Below, in pieces: positions 1-12,368 of a stretch of 64,000 nt of DNA; the first letter of the stretch is position 1; every line of letters begins with the position of its first letter. The position numbers and the translations under genes are program-made. Source of the DNA: Paramyrothecium sp. XJ0827 (Eukaryota > Ascomycota > Sordariomycetes > Hypocreales > Stachybotryaceae). The notes under the pieces are model-generated. The model had not been told where the DNA came from. It searched no databases and saw nothing but the letters and a program-made list of their open reading frames with translations. Location of the stretch: NCBI GenBank assembly GCA_020881915.1, contig JAJFPB010000008.1, positions 248,001-312,000 on the forward strand. Reading direction: 5' to 3'.

Positions 1-1013
1 CTCCGAGCGCATCACCGCCGGTAAGTCCTACCAGAAGAGGGACCTGTTCGGTCTTCACCTCTGGGGCAAGGACGGCCCTGGCAAGCCTGCCATTGTCTAC
101 CACGGTACCGTCCACGCCCGCGAGTGGATTGTTGCTCCCGTAAGTCCAATTGTCGATTGTCGCCCTGACACCGCCCCAAGCTCACATCAGCCAGGTCGTC
201 GAGTACATCACCCGCCAGCTCATCCTGGGCTACAATGCCGGTGACGCAGAGGTCCAGGGCTTCCTGAACAAGTACGACTTCTACATCATCCCCATCGTGA
301 ATCCCGATGGTAAGCACCGCGCCACCACCATATTCAACTCATGACTGACCTCTCTCCCAGGCTTCATCTACAGTCAGGTTGCCGACCGACTGTGGCGCAA
401 GAACCGCAAGCCTGGACCCACCGGATCTACCTGTGTAGGAACCGATATCAACCGCAACTGGGAGTTCGGCTGGGATGCGAACCGTCTCGGCGCCTCCACC
501 AACCCGTGCTCGCAGACCTACAAGGGCCAGGCCCCTCGGGACACCCCCGAGAACCTCGGCCTTGACACTCTGATCCGCAAGATCCGCGACAGCCAGGGCA
601 TCAAGCTGTACATCGACTGGCACTCGTACGGCCAGTACATCCTGTCTCCCTTCGGCTACAAGGAGACCCTGTACGCACCCGAGCTCGGCAAGTGGACCAA
701 GGCCTCCAGCATCCTCAGCGAGGTCATCCGCGACAGCTCTCCCCGCCGCACCACCTTCACCTTCGGCCCCAGCGGCGCCACCCTCTACACCACCACCGGC
801 GCCGCCCCCGACCACGTCTACAGCACCGGCCGCGCCGAGTGGTCCTTCACCATCGAGCTGCCCGACACCGGCGACAACGGCTTCGTCCTGCCTCCCCAGT
901 ACATCCGTGGCGCTGCCGAGGAGCAGTGGGAGGGCCAGAAGGTCCTCTACACTCTCCTTGACGAGGTTTTTTTCGACGGCGCCGGCCCTGCGCAGCTCTA
1001 TACCGGCCAGTAG
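1..1013 (+). CDS. Secreted metallocarboxypeptidase A-like protein (M14), 5' truncated
   Basis: Zinc carboxypeptidase that removes C-terminal residues from peptides, normally secreted as a zymogen. The gene enters from the left edge; the reading frame starts at base 2. Exons are 1-139, 195-309 and 361-1013, with introns 140-194 and 310-360. Visible M14 residues: the zinc pair in HAREW (early in exon 1), the substrate-binding arginine in [12 protein letters not shown], the third zinc histidine in DWHSYGQ, and the catalytic glutamate in FTIELPDTG near the end. The intron 1 acceptor was set at 194 because it restores a clean join before VVEYITRQL. The signal peptide and most of the propeptide lie outside the window. 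Family assignment is firm; subtype (A or B specificity) is not assigned. Confidence 0.93.
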
Positions 1014-1669
1014 ATTCCCCTACGGCTTGAGTGTCGGCGTCGTCTCCGCTTAGAGATGTAATGTTAATGGCAAGTCAGCACGGGAAGACGCTGGTTGCAA
1101 CGTGATCTTGGTATATTTTTCAAGAATATTGATAACCTACCTGGCTATTACTATTCGGAAATTGGTAGAAATAATCAGATTATGTGAATTATAAGATACT
1201 ATATTATGTCCTTTGAATCAGGTCTACTGTGCTATTTTCTTCATGATAAATGTAGTGTTGTTCACCCAATTAATCTTCCGTGATCTGCAGCAACCCAGTT
1301 GGTTTGTGCGAGCATGTGAGCCGAACCGTGGCAGCTGTATGCATGTCTTCGTAGCTTGGTTTCTAGCTTGGTTTCGGCTATTGACCTTCAAACATCCACG
1401 AAACGATGCCATCCTCCATTGATTGAGCGAGAATTGAGAAGATAATCTAAAAGGAAAGCAAATTATTTCGCATCTACTCCGATTACTCCACCTGTGCCAC
1501 AAATTTGGCGTTGTCTACACATACGGTATTGCCTTGTAAACACCACAACACCAGATGGCTGCTCCAGGCAAGCCGCCCCTAAGCTAAATATGACCATGGC
1601 GAGCAAATACCGATGCCTAACAAGAGCTGTGCCGCACGTAACTTCCAGCCAGACCGATAACGAACAATA
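1014..1669. other. Intergenic, convergent
   Basis: Spacer between the 3' ends of the carboxypeptidase and RAD16 genes. It is AT-richer than its neighbours, as expected for two 3' UTRs. I see no gene in it. Confidence 0.6.
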
Positions 1670-4600
1670 TTAAGAACCACGGAACAGAAACTGCATATCC
1701 TCAGGACTCAGAGAGTCCATCGCCTTGTCATCCGCGTTGACCGTCGAGTGAATCATGTTTGTCTTCTTCTCTTGGATAAGCACCATGCGGCTCTCCACCG
1801 AATCTTCGATGCAGAGACGCGTGATGGTACAAGGCCGAGTTTGTCCGATACGATGGCAGCGATCAGCAGACTGCCATTCAGCAGCTGGATTCCACCAACT
1901 GAAAGTGTTAGTACGAGCTTTGAAGAGTTTAGAGCAGTACTTACGGATCGACAATGAAGACTCGAGAAGCCTCGGTCAGGTTGAGTGCAACACCGCCTGC
2001 TTTGAGGGACACCAGGAAGCATTCCACGTCGACATTGTTCATGAAATGCTCAATCGATGCCTGGCGCTGCGCTGGAGTCATGCTTCCGTCCAGCATAACG
2101 GTGGTGATGCCAGCCCGGCGAAGACGCCATTCGATGAGCTGCAACATGGTCGTAAACTGCGAGAAGATGATAGACTTGTGGCTGGCATTGTCTGAGCGAA
2201 GCTTGTGCAGTTCGTGCACAAGCAGCTCGATCTTGGATGAGGATGTCCAGTTCTCCATCTTGATTCGATTGATAATCGAGGACTTCTTGACGAGAGTCTC
2301 GTCCTGTTCAATTTCTGGCTGCTCCAAGTCAATGGAGAGGGAAATGTGGCATCGGGGACAGTCGGGCTCATCCGTGGATCGCACATAGCTAGCAACGCAG
2401 GCCCTGCAAAAGTCGTGCTTGCAACGACTTCGCACCGCGTCCTCCGCCGGTTCGTCGCAGATGCAGCAGACCAGGACATTCTGGCCGCCCTCCGCATTCT
2501 TCTTCAGGATGAGATCGGGATGATCGGCAACCTGCCGCATCTGCATGATCAGGCCGAAAATGTTGGCATAGTTGTTGAGCAGCACACCCTGTGCCACGTA
2601 CGTATCAAACTTGCGCTGGCCGTTCGTCATGATGCTGTTTGCAAAGTCGTTTTCCTCTTCTCCGAAGAACTGGCGATCGACGTAAATCTCCTTCACAGGA
2701 AGCTCCATCGAGTTTGTGTGGTCCTTCTTCAGTCGACGCAACATGATGCGGTCGGTCATGAGGCGCAACTTTCGGAATGCCTCTCGTCCCGGGCCGAGAT
2801 TACCAAACTTCTGGATCGGATTGAGAAGTTCCTGGTTGAAGACGGAGACGTGCTGCATGCCCGCGTGCTTGCAGTGCGAGCAGCGGCTGTCGTCGTCCAT
2901 GGCCCATTCCAGTGACGAACAGGGGCACTGCTTGCAAAGGTAAGACGCAAATGGACGCATGTTAAGGAAGCGAATCAAGGAGAAGAACTCTCCGATGCGG
3001 TTCTGCAGCGGCGTGCCAGTGAGGCACCAGCGATAATCCGTCTTCAAAGCAAAGCACGCCTTGGCCGTCATGGTGGTCCTGGTCTTGATGCAGTGTGCCT
3101 CGTCGAGGATGATACGGTGAAAGTTGATTGAGTGAATGACGCTTTTTTCTTTGTAAATGCCGTCCTTGCGTTTGAATCCCTTTTCTTGCTTTCTGTACAT
3201 GGACTCAAGGCTGTTGTAGGACATCATGATTATATCGTACTTTTTGAGCTCCTTGACGGTGATTCCCTTGGTCTTCTGATTGGTACCGTGAAAGACAAAG
3301 GTCTTGAGAGTCCCGTCGGTATAGGCCTTGATCTCCGACTGCCACTGCATGAGCGCGACAGGAGGGACGAGGACTAGAGAGGGTTGCTTGGCTGGGTAAT
3401 CAGACATGACCAGGGAAACTGCTTGGATCGTTTTGCCCAGGCCCATCTCGTCGCCGAGCAGGCCACCCCTCCACTCGAGCTTCTCCATGGCAATCATCCA
3501 AGCAAGGCCTTCCAGCTGAAACGGCTTCAGTTGTCTCGAGATGCTCTGCGGCTGAGGCGCCTTGCCGGCTTTGAGGACGGGCATTTTCTCCAAGTCATCC
3601 CACATCGTCTTAATCTCGGGATGGTGGGATTCCAGCCGATCTCGCTCCCTCTTCTCGCGGTTTTGACTCCCAGATTGCCGATACGCGCGACGACGTCTGG
3701 AAATAGCATTGACTCGGTTCGGTCTCGCCGCTTCGTCTCCGCTAGTGACAGCAGAACTGAGACCAGAACTGACTCCCGATGGCAGGGTGAGCTCCGAGCC
3801 GGAGTCGGGGTCGTATTCGGGCTCGGTGGCGAGATCAAGCTCCTCCTCAAGGTCTGTTGAGGGCCCAGCCGACTGTCTGGTTCGACGAGAACCCAGAGGT
3901 GGTCTACTGGGTTGAGTTGCCTGACGGACCCTCCTGGCACGACCTGAAGCCAGGGGCACATCTTCGTCAGTGTCTGTCTCGTTATCCTCGGTCTCTTCCA
4001 TGTTGATTGGCTGGGCATCCATTCTCGTCGCCAGGTGCTCCTCCTCAAGCATGGCTGCGGCAGCTATCTCGGCATCCATGTCGATACCATCCATGTCATC
4101 CGAATCGGGAATGATTCTGGTTTTCTTCACTGGTCGTCGATCTGTTGCTGCAGATGCTTCAGATGGCCCACGCTTTGCCAGCGCTTTGGGCGGAACAACG
4201 CTGCGCAGTTTTTCACTGAGAGTAAACTCCTCAGCCTGCAAACGACGTGCTGTGACCGCGCTTGGAGAAGTGTCCGAAAAGTCGTCGTCTTCATCTTCAG
4301 AATCTCCAACTTCTGTGCGTTGGGCCGCCTTTGAGCTCATGGCATATATGCTGTGACGCAATGCTCGCTCCCCGTGGCCTTGTGGAAGTGATCTCGCCGG
4401 AAGCTGGACTTCAATGGATATGCGTTGCGACTTGGTTTGGTTGATGGAAAGCTGATCTCCGGCAACCGGCGTAGGAAGGCTACTAGTCTCTGGCGTAGTA
4501 TAATCGCTCTCGGAGGACTCCCCGACAGGTGTAGGCGCGGATGAGACCGACCCGCTCTCGCCGACTGACATGCGTGTGCTTCGCCTGCGAGATGAAGAGG

Positions 4601-4926
4601 AAGAGTCAAAGGAACCACTGGCGGAGGCAGGAGATCCAACCAGAGTGTCGCCGGACTTGGCAAGTAATGATGCTCTGGAAGGCCTTCCTCTTGGGCGTTT
4701 GGGCGCCGAATCTTCAACAGCCAACTCATCCACTTCAGCAATCTCAGCACTGAATGAATTTGCAGCATTCATTGTAAATGATGAACGTGTGGCACGAGTG
4801 GATCGAGTTGCTGCTGATCCTGCCTGTGGTTAACGGCCGCGTGCTGGATACGTACGCAACTCACTCACCGGCATTAGTTGCTGCTGAAGCCGCTGAAGTC
4901 TCGTTTGAGGGGCGACCTCGAGGCAT
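1670..4926 (-). CDS. RAD16: DNA repair helicase RAD16 (SNF2 family with RING finger)
   Basis: Swi2/Snf2 ATPase that with Rad7 forms the damage-recognition/ubiquitin-ligase complex of global-genome nucleotide excision repair. Three exons on the minus strand: 4869-4926, 1945-4819, 1670-1898, giving about 1053 residues. The small first exon (MPRGRPSNE...) was joined through the acceptor at 4820 because only that one keeps the frame. Order of parts: long acidic, low-complexity N-terminus; Walker A in DEMGLGKT (about residue 460); DEAH box (DEAHCIK, about 600); a cysteine-rich insert (CKQCPCSS...CSHCKH) as in Rad16; a C3HC4 RING finger (CCICDEP...CPRC, about 795-840); and the C-terminal helicase lobe ending in WWNPAAEWQ and the DRCHRIGQ motif. 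The intron 1899-1944 falls between VFIVDP and WWNP. It is divergent from RAD7. Confidence 0.95.
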
Positions 4927-5666
4927 CTTGAAAGTGTACAGAAAAGGCACGACAAGAAGATCTAAAAAGGAACGTGTGTTGATGTGCTGGCGAGAAGCGG
5001 CGAAAGACGGGCCGTCTTACACAAAGACCGTGAACGCCGAGGTGATTGATTCTGGGTTGCGGGATGAAGGGTGAACAGGAGATAAGAGCCCTGCTCGAGA
5101 TTGCTTTCCAATCCTTCGCTCGATCGATGGAAAGCAGCTCCGAACCCAAGCAGATGCTCCGACTAGGGAAAATTCGAAGAGGATGGAAGAGTGGTGAAGT
5201 CGCCACCCATTTACTTTTTCCATCCCAGCATGAACCTGAACGCCAACTCACAGTGTGCCAGCCGCCGGTACCTGAAGGTACAAAGGGGTAACGACTCATG
5301 CTGGCCACTAGCACGCAAGCATGTGCGGCAGGGGGTCTTGGTGACTGTGCATAAGAGATCTGTGCACTGTACACGTGCATGAGATGCAGGCGTGCGATCC
5401 CCTGACCTGTGAAACCACACAGTGCTAATGTCTTCGAAGGGCGTGGAGCAAGTCACCTGACCTCGTGTTAGCTCCGCGACAAGCTGAGGCAGGTACATCG
5501 GACCTTCGATTGGTGGTCGCCGTGGCGTGCAGTGAATATCGCCACCGACCTCCAAGTCAAATTTCTCTTACCATAATTTTGAACTTCGTCGGGGTTGGAT
5601 TAAACCTGTAGACCGGTGAAGTGTTTGATCGATTGATACGCGGCGCCTTCTGTGAGAAAAGGCACC
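4927..5666. promoter_or_regulatory. Shared RAD16-RAD7 intergenic region
   Basis: 740 bp between the two start codons, so both promoters and 5' UTRs must lie here. I could not identify a convincing TATA box or a known damage-response element. An in-frame stop at 5634-5636 lies upstream of the RAD7 start, which rules out a longer RAD7 N-terminus from this exon. Confidence 0.5.
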
Positions 5667-7693
5667 ATGTAAGCGCTCCAGGCCTTCTCTTGTCAAGAGC
5701 CTGCTAACACAGCTCAGGGCACGGCGAAGCCAGAATCAGAACCAGAACCAAAGTTCGAACCCAACTCCAGACGGAAATCAGAATGGAAACACAGCTCGTC
5801 CAGCGCGGCACATCATCGGGCCGTAAGTACAGCCTCATCTGATCGGCATAGACTCACTAACATCCACCTCAGGCAATCGGCCCTGACGGACTTCCTTGCT
5901 GTAAGCTCACAACATTTGCCTTCATTTTGAGGTGCTGACCATCGAGTTAGAGTCACAACATCTCCGCTAGACAGATTCGTGATGAAGCCCATCTGCGTCG
6001 TCAACAGGCTGCCGCTCAAACCGAGTCCGGCGAGTCCGGCGAAGCCGTGGTGACGGAGCAGTCTGTCGAAATTGTTGCCGAGACCACCGTTTCTCGGAGA
6101 CGGTCAAGCCAGACGGTGGCTACCACAAAGGCCAGCAAGAAGCGGGCAGAAGAACAAAAGGCCATTGAAAAGATCAAGGCGAGCAAATCGTTCAAGAAGC
6201 GCAAGAAGGGGTCCGACGACGAGGACGAGATTGCGCAAGCCATCTTCCAAGAGCGGCATGCTCCGCTCCCCGGACAAATGGAGAATTGCGAAATTTGTGA
6301 CAAACGATTCACAGTTACCCCATATTCGGTTGCTGGACCCAATGGCGGCCTGCTCTGCGCTCCTTGTGGGCGGGAGATTGCCAAGGAGCGAGAAGGCCAG
6401 CAACAGAAGAAGAAGCCTCGGAAACAGGTGGGCGGCGTAGGCTCGCGCCGTGCCGTCCAGAGTCGGATTCTCGACGGCGACGTTGGTGCGAAAAGCCTTG
6501 CCACTCTTTGCGTGCAAACGCTGGCCAAAAATGTGCACATGGCTGATAGTTTGGGCGACCTTCCCGAGCACTTGATTGACAAGATTGCACGCATCTTCTC
6601 CAAGCGCCGCCTGCTGAGAACCGAGACGCTGCCTTTGTTCGTGCAGCCGCAAACAGAGACGTTGCATATATATGATGGTGCCAATTTGGGCGAGCAGGAC
6701 CTCATCAGCATCTTCCAAGTGGCCCCCAACCTTCGACGGCTCAAGCTTCGATCTGCGGTCCAGTTCAAAGACAATGTCATGGACTATCTCCTTTCCCGCA
6801 ACATCATGCTTGAAAGCTTCTCGCTCTCTGGCGCCAATCTCCTTAGCGAAGACAAATGGCACGAGTTCCTCGTGGCAAAGGGTGGGGCGCTCAAAGGAGT
6901 TCAAGTGTACTACACCGACAACCATTTCGGAGACGAGACGTTGAGGGTCATACAGAAAAACTGCCCCAGCTTGACCAAGCTGAAAGTTGAGCACAATCAG
7001 AAGCTAACCGGCGAAGGTGTCAAGATCGTTGCCGACATCTCCACGTTGAGACATCTTGGGCTACAGCTGCAACACAGTATCTCGTCCCAGGCCTTAGTTC
7101 ACACCATCAACGGCGTTGGCGCCAAGTTGGAGACCTTATCATTGAAGCTCGTCCCCAATGCTGACGATACCGTTTTGGAAGCCATTCATGAGCATTGTCG
7201 TTCTCTCTCCAAGCTTCGGATCACGGACAGTGAAGAGATGACAGATGCTGGCTTCCAGAAGTTGTTCACCAACTGGGAGAACCCGCCACTGTCGTTCCTT
7301 GACCTGCAAAAATGTCGCCATCTCGACTCAACCGTTCCCCGCGAAAACCCCGACTCTATTGGACTTTGCAGCGAGGGATTCAAGGCCCTGATGGCGCATT
7401 CCGGAAACAATCTGCAGGTTCTGAACATCCATGCTTGTCGGCATATTTCACGCGAGGCGTTCGAGGAGGTGTTCAGCGAAAGAGCTTGTTACCCACAACT
7501 CAGAGAGTTGGAGATCAGCTTCTGTGAAGAAGTGACAGATTTCATCCTTGGCAGCATTTTCTGGTCCTGCCCTAGCATCAAGGAGATTAACGTTTTTGGT
7601 TGCATGAAGGTGAAGGAGGTGCGGGTGCCTCGCGGGGTCATTCTCGTAGGCGTACCAAATGCGCAAGGCATGCTTATTGAAGGTGTGGAATGA
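5667..7693 (+). CDS. RAD7: DNA repair protein RAD7 (LRR protein, partner of Rad16)
   Basis: Leucine-rich-repeat partner of Rad16 in the complex that recognises damage in silent chromatin. Exons: 5667-5668, 5718-5822, 5873-5900, 5951-7693 (625 residues). Exon 1 contributes only A and T of the start codon; the G comes from exon 2 after removal of a 49-nt intron with donor GTAAGC and branch GCTAACA. This is the only way to reach the conserved N-terminal block GPQSALTDFLASHNISA. Exon 3 is just 28 nt. Further on come a basic linker, a CX2C...CX2C zinc knuckle (C158, C161, C181, C184 by my count), then about twelve LRRs of the cysteine-containing type to the C-terminus (for example LKVEHNQKLTGEGV and ITDSEEMTDAGF). 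Confidence 0.94.
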
Positions 7694-7987
7694 GGCTCTT
7701 ATTTGAATTGTGTCGATAGAAAGAGGTATTCCGGGGGAGTACCTCTTTGTTGTTACGAGGGTTGACACTGGAACTCTCTCGACGTTGTGGCACCACCATG
7801 ATCTTGTACTTTTTTTTTAATCTCGGCAACATGCGTCGAGCTTCCGTCATCATTAAGATATCAACATACATGCCTGCTACGCTTTTAACAAGAATCCACT
7901 GTCCGTACCATGAACACCGCATAACGCCTTTCGCCTCATGACTTCGTCCTTCAATCTTTTTTCGCCGTATGACTACATGCTTCCCCT

Positions 7988-9093
7988 TTACGCCGCCTTC
8001 CCGCCGTGAGTGTAAGCGTAGTCCTGCGCAGCCCAGTCTGCAAGGCGTTGCTTGAGCTCCTCCACGTCAACGGGCTCCTCATCGTCACGCTTGGCGCCGG
8101 CCAGCTCGCAGTCGGAAATCTCGACGAGGTAGTGCTGGTGCGCTGTGATGTCGAGCGCGACTAGACCGTTGCCATTGCAGTTGGTGTTGGCAATGCCCTC
8201 GCAGACGCGGATTTCGCCAGTGGTATAGTCGAGCTTGTCAGACGGGCCGGTGGACAGCCAGTATTCCGGCGAGGTGTGGCGGTAGCCAAAGATGATGGGG
8301 GGTAGGCGTGGCACGGGGTCCTGGACGTGGGTCAGGCGGTACTCGGCGCCGGCCTGGGCGGTGATGAAGTTGACAAACTCCGCGTTGCCGACGCGGGGCG
8401 AGCCGTAGGTGTACACATCGGAAGCAAAACCGTCACGGCGGAGGTAGGCAGCGCCGATGGTGGCGACAGCTCCACCCAGGGAATGGCCAGACAAAACCAG
8501 GCGGTAGCCCGGGTTGGCTGCGAGGGCGGCAGTCACGGCGGACTTTGCCTGAGGGTAAATCTCCTTCCAAGCATCGGCGAAGCCTTCATGGAGCTTGCAG
8601 CCACGCACGAAGTCGCAGTCTTCGAAGTTGAATCGGAGATTGGTGATCCAGTTGAGGATGTTGTTGCTGCCGCGGATACCGATGACAATCTCCTGACGAG
8701 CCTTGTCGATGCCGACGTAGCCAGCAATGCCGGAAAGACCACCCCTAAGTCGCGTAAGTATATGGAGGCTCACAAGAGGTACATGTAGGCAGGACATACT
8801 TCAGAGGCTGGACGATGGTGGCAGCATCGCCCTCGAGTGTTGGGCATGAACCGCCACAGGTGATGCGGCTTCCAGGAGCGCCTTGCGAGTTGCAGTACGC
8901 AGCAGCAGACCACTCTCCGTACAGTCTGAACCTGTTGAGGTCCTCCTGGGTCACTCCGACTGGTCACTGTTAGGAAAGGCCTATGAAGCATGTAAGAGCT
9001 CATACCTGTGAATTGCACGCTCAGGTTCGCCAGGGACGAGATGGGCCCGGCAGCTGCAAGGCCGATGAAGGAAAGAAGCGTGATGGGCAACAT
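7988..9093 (-). CDS. Secreted class-3 lipase
   Basis: Extracellular triacylglycerol lipase or feruloyl-esterase-like enzyme of the alpha/beta-hydrolase fold. Exons 9006-9093, 8800-8959 and 7988-8744 give 334 residues. It starts with a clear signal peptide (MLPITLLSFIGLAAAG). Catalytic parts: nucleophile serine in GHSLGGA, aspartate in HVQDPVPRLPP, histidine in TAHQHYL. Paired cysteines in the N-terminal part (CNSQG...CGGSC) and in DCDFVRGC fit a disulfide-bonded secreted enzyme. The C-terminal acidic/charged tail is a lineage feature I cannot interpret. Whether it prefers lipids or feruloyl esters cannot be read from sequence. Confidence 0.93.
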
Positions 9094-9896
9094 CGTGATG
9101 TCGTGGCCGGAGGACAGGAAAGCCGAACTAGCAACTGCAAACGCAAGAAGAACGCAAGAACGGACGATGCTCTTCGGATCTGCACATTATGTCGAGGCGG
9201 CGACCTGCCGACTTATATGGCTGGCCCGCCCCTAAGATCTGATACCAGCCATTGCCTCACACCTCTAGCCTTCCACAAATGGAGAATAATAGATGGCCAG
9301 CCAGGGTGTGCCAGCACTGGCCGTAAGCGCGGGAATCTCAAAATCTCGACTGAGCTGACTGTTGATTCGGCACATATGGATGCCGATAAAGGACGCTAGT
9401 CCTGCCCTCCGCATTCTGCGTCCAGGCCCGGGCTAGGGCCCCACGGCCAAGATGCCCGTTCCTTGCATAGCTCACGAAGAATTTCTCGATCAGGGATATG
9501 GCCCCGCGACGGGACGGTCACGAGAGGGGATTACCCCAACGGAGGGGAGCGGTCAACCAGTCGGTTGAGTTGGAGTTCATCTAGTCAGCGGTGACCACTT
9601 ACGAAGCGTTGGCCGGCACGCGGAAAGCCACCGGCCCAAGACTAAGAGAAGTGGGAATCAACTTCCGGGAAGGGTAAAAAGGTGACACGCGACCATCGCG
9701 GCTCAAGTGGGAGAGGTGATCCATGCAGTCCTATTGGGCGGGGTGTGTGAAGAGCCTATGCATCAAGCGCGCAAGTACAGCCTTCACAGGAGATGTTGAT
9801 CTTTGTGATTCTGACAGGCCAACACAGTCAGACGTTTGCGCTAATGCCTGTCAAGCCATTTCTTAACCAAGCTTCTTGGCCAAAATGCCCTGCAAT

Positions 9897-9952
9897 CTTG
9901 GACTCAGAGACTTGGACTCAGAGACTTGGACTCAGAGACTTGGACTCGGAGA
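9897..9952. repeat. Tandem repeat, 14-bp unit x 4
   Basis: Four consecutive head-to-tail copies of CTTGGACTCAGAGA; the fourth copy differs by one base (A to G). It lies in the gene-poor stretch about 0.8 kb upstream of the lipase start. Confidence 0.95.
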
Positions 9953-12246
9953 GCTATGTAAGTCTCCGTACGTGAGAACTTTACTTTCCTCTGAGATTAA
10001 CTACAGCTAGCGGCGGATGTGGGGGACTGCGGAGCTGGTGTAAACCCATGCAGAGTCGCAGTGCTGGGACGACCTGACATCGCGCTGACGGGTCGGAAGG
10101 CGAACTGTTCAAGGACGAGCAATCTGGTGCACCGTGCGGAGCTGAGCACCAAGCTGAAGTTGAAATAGACTGAAACCCAGGCAATGCAGACACGCAAGCC
10201 GCAAATATGCAACTCCTGACAAGCCGGTATGCCCGCCAAGTAGGCTACATTCTCTGCATAGAATGAGGCACTCAGCACGTCACCATTCTGCAGCGCCAGG
10301 CCCCCGTCCTGCGATGCCTGTTCCCGAGTCCAGAAGTAATTGCTAGGTGGAGCGCTAGAAGTGTTGGGGGCCGAGCATTGAAACGTGGGTGGTTGGCTAA
10401 TATGGGAGGACAGGGCTTCCAGAAGAAATGAGGAAGACTGGCCAAAGAGAATAAAGTCGGGCGAATCACGACACTGGAAATGGAGACCTCAACAGAAGAC
10501 CAGCCCGTGGGTCTGTCAAGATCTCTTTTGGGTGGAACTCGTTCACCAGGACGGGGCTGGACGGTGGACCAAGCCCTCCAAAGCGTTGAGTCTCCATCGA
10601 GCTAAAGACTCCAGCATCGCCAGGGCTCCTTTGTGACAAGGAGACCGTTCTAGATACCCAAGCACCCTCACAAACACATGGCACTCTTTGGCGTCAGCGG
10701 TGTCTCGGGCGGGCGGCAGCATATGCGGCTTGAGGATTCAGCTGCGGAATACGCGCCGTCCTGGCAGCACTGCGTGAGGAGATAATTTGTCCGTCTTGGT
10801 CGACTTGGGGTAAATGCCGGCCAGCAGCTGCTTGATTGGGAAATGTGTCGTGGTCATGTGTGGAGGTGGTGCTCGAAATGGGTTTCGATGGACGGCCGAC
10901 CGGGGTTGTTGTGGGCTTGGCCTGTGCGATCTGCTATGTACCGAGATGAACATGGCAGGTACTAATTATCGCTGCCTCTCATCTTAATCTCTGCCAAGCG
11001 CTCGGTACGTTCTTGCTCCAATTACCGGGGCGGGGCTTTCATTGGGCAGTCACGGCACGCACATCTGTGCCATCACCTCCATCTCTGCTCCTCATCAATG
11101 AGTGGCCGGCTGGACCACGTCACACTTCTTGGAACTGGTTGCGCTATCGTATCTGGAAGCCAGGCGACCTCGCTTATGGCATACGCTGGTCTTCGCTATT
11201 GACCCAGATTTGGAATGCTGCCTCGTGGTGGATTGGGTTCCACTCATACTCGGACTATGCAATCCGTTCCCTTTCTTATCGTGAGGATGAGCTCTGTGGC
11301 ATGGCCTAGGATCGTAAGCTCGAAATGGCGAATTCTTGGTCCTCGTCATGGATAAGTGCTGATGGTCTCACAAAGAAAAGCAAAGAAACTGCCTGGACGG
11401 GGCGGCGCCTGATTATCTGCGGTGAGGCCAACTGGCCCAGCCTCGCTTGCGTTTCTTCGGTCGGCTCCCTGAAGGATCGGAGAGTGTGGGTGGGATGCCG
11501 CTCCATTCGCCCTTGAACCAATTCAGCCCTGCCCTTTTATGACCAAGATCATCACCAGTGCCTGATCAACAAGCAGTATAGCTCCTAAAAACTGCGGAGA
11601 AGTGTCACATCGACGATAGCTAGCTTCCAAGTGCCACGCCGCGCCTTGCGACGCTATGGCGACGGAAACCATGGGACCACGATACCACCCCGGCTATAGC
11701 ACGCTTGCGTCAGTAGCTCTCCGGCTCATCACAATTTATCCCATCGTCAGATCCGCGTCGATGGATGATAGTTCTGCACCTCTTCTGCACGCCTGGCAAG
11801 TGTTGCGTTATCAAAACTTGGTTTCGCCGAAGCTAGCTGGCACAGAGTCCATGGACCGGTCAAGACCCCAATTCCCCTCTTCCGACGCGACCCTACCGTC
11901 GCCATGAAGGGGTCACAGGACCGCATCTCTGGGCGTAGGATTGCTTTGCCCGAGGCATTGCCCGACTCGTAGTGTTGGAGTTATCAGCATGTGCGCGACA
12001 TGTCTTCGCCCATGTCTCGCCCTGGCATGTCAAGTGGTGCCCTGCCCTCGAAACTGGGTCATGCGTCATTATACATTGGGATGCAGACTATAACCAAGAA
12101 CGTACAGATCGTTCGGGACTGCAATTGGAGGTTCGCCGATACGAGGCCTTCTGGATTCCCCAATGGGCACTATCTTGCATCCAGGCACAACTTTAATTCG
12201 GCAAGGGCGTGCGATGTGGTGATGGGAGGATGTCCGCTCCACAGAC

Positions 12247-12256
12247 CCCCGCGGGG
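12247..12256. promoter_or_regulatory. Possible CreA (carbon catabolite repression) double site
   Basis: The palindrome CCCCGCGGGG holds the CreA consensus SYGGRG on both strands, 113 bp upstream of the GH3 beta-glucosidase start codon. Fungal cellulolytic genes are commonly repressed by CreA/Cre1 through such sites. The motif is short and this genome is GC-rich, so the match is only suggestive. Confidence 0.3.
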
Positions 12257-12368
12257 AAGTTGGGACTTTCATCGCGTGTTGCTCCTGTCGTAATAAGAGC
12301 GAGTGGCCTCCCAGCCCAGGTCATCCCGTGGCCCTCCACCATCCGACCGTCGTCTATAATCCGTAAAG

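Larger units (their letters stand above)
9094..12368. other. Gene-poor 3.3-kb intergenic region
   Basis: Between the lipase and the GH3 gene (both start from this side, so both promoters are here). Only short frames without recognisable protein character occur on either strand. It contains a 14-bp tandem repeat (9897-9952) and a GC-rich palindrome close to the GH3 start. I cannot exclude an unrecognised non-coding RNA or a degraded gene. Confidence 0.45.
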
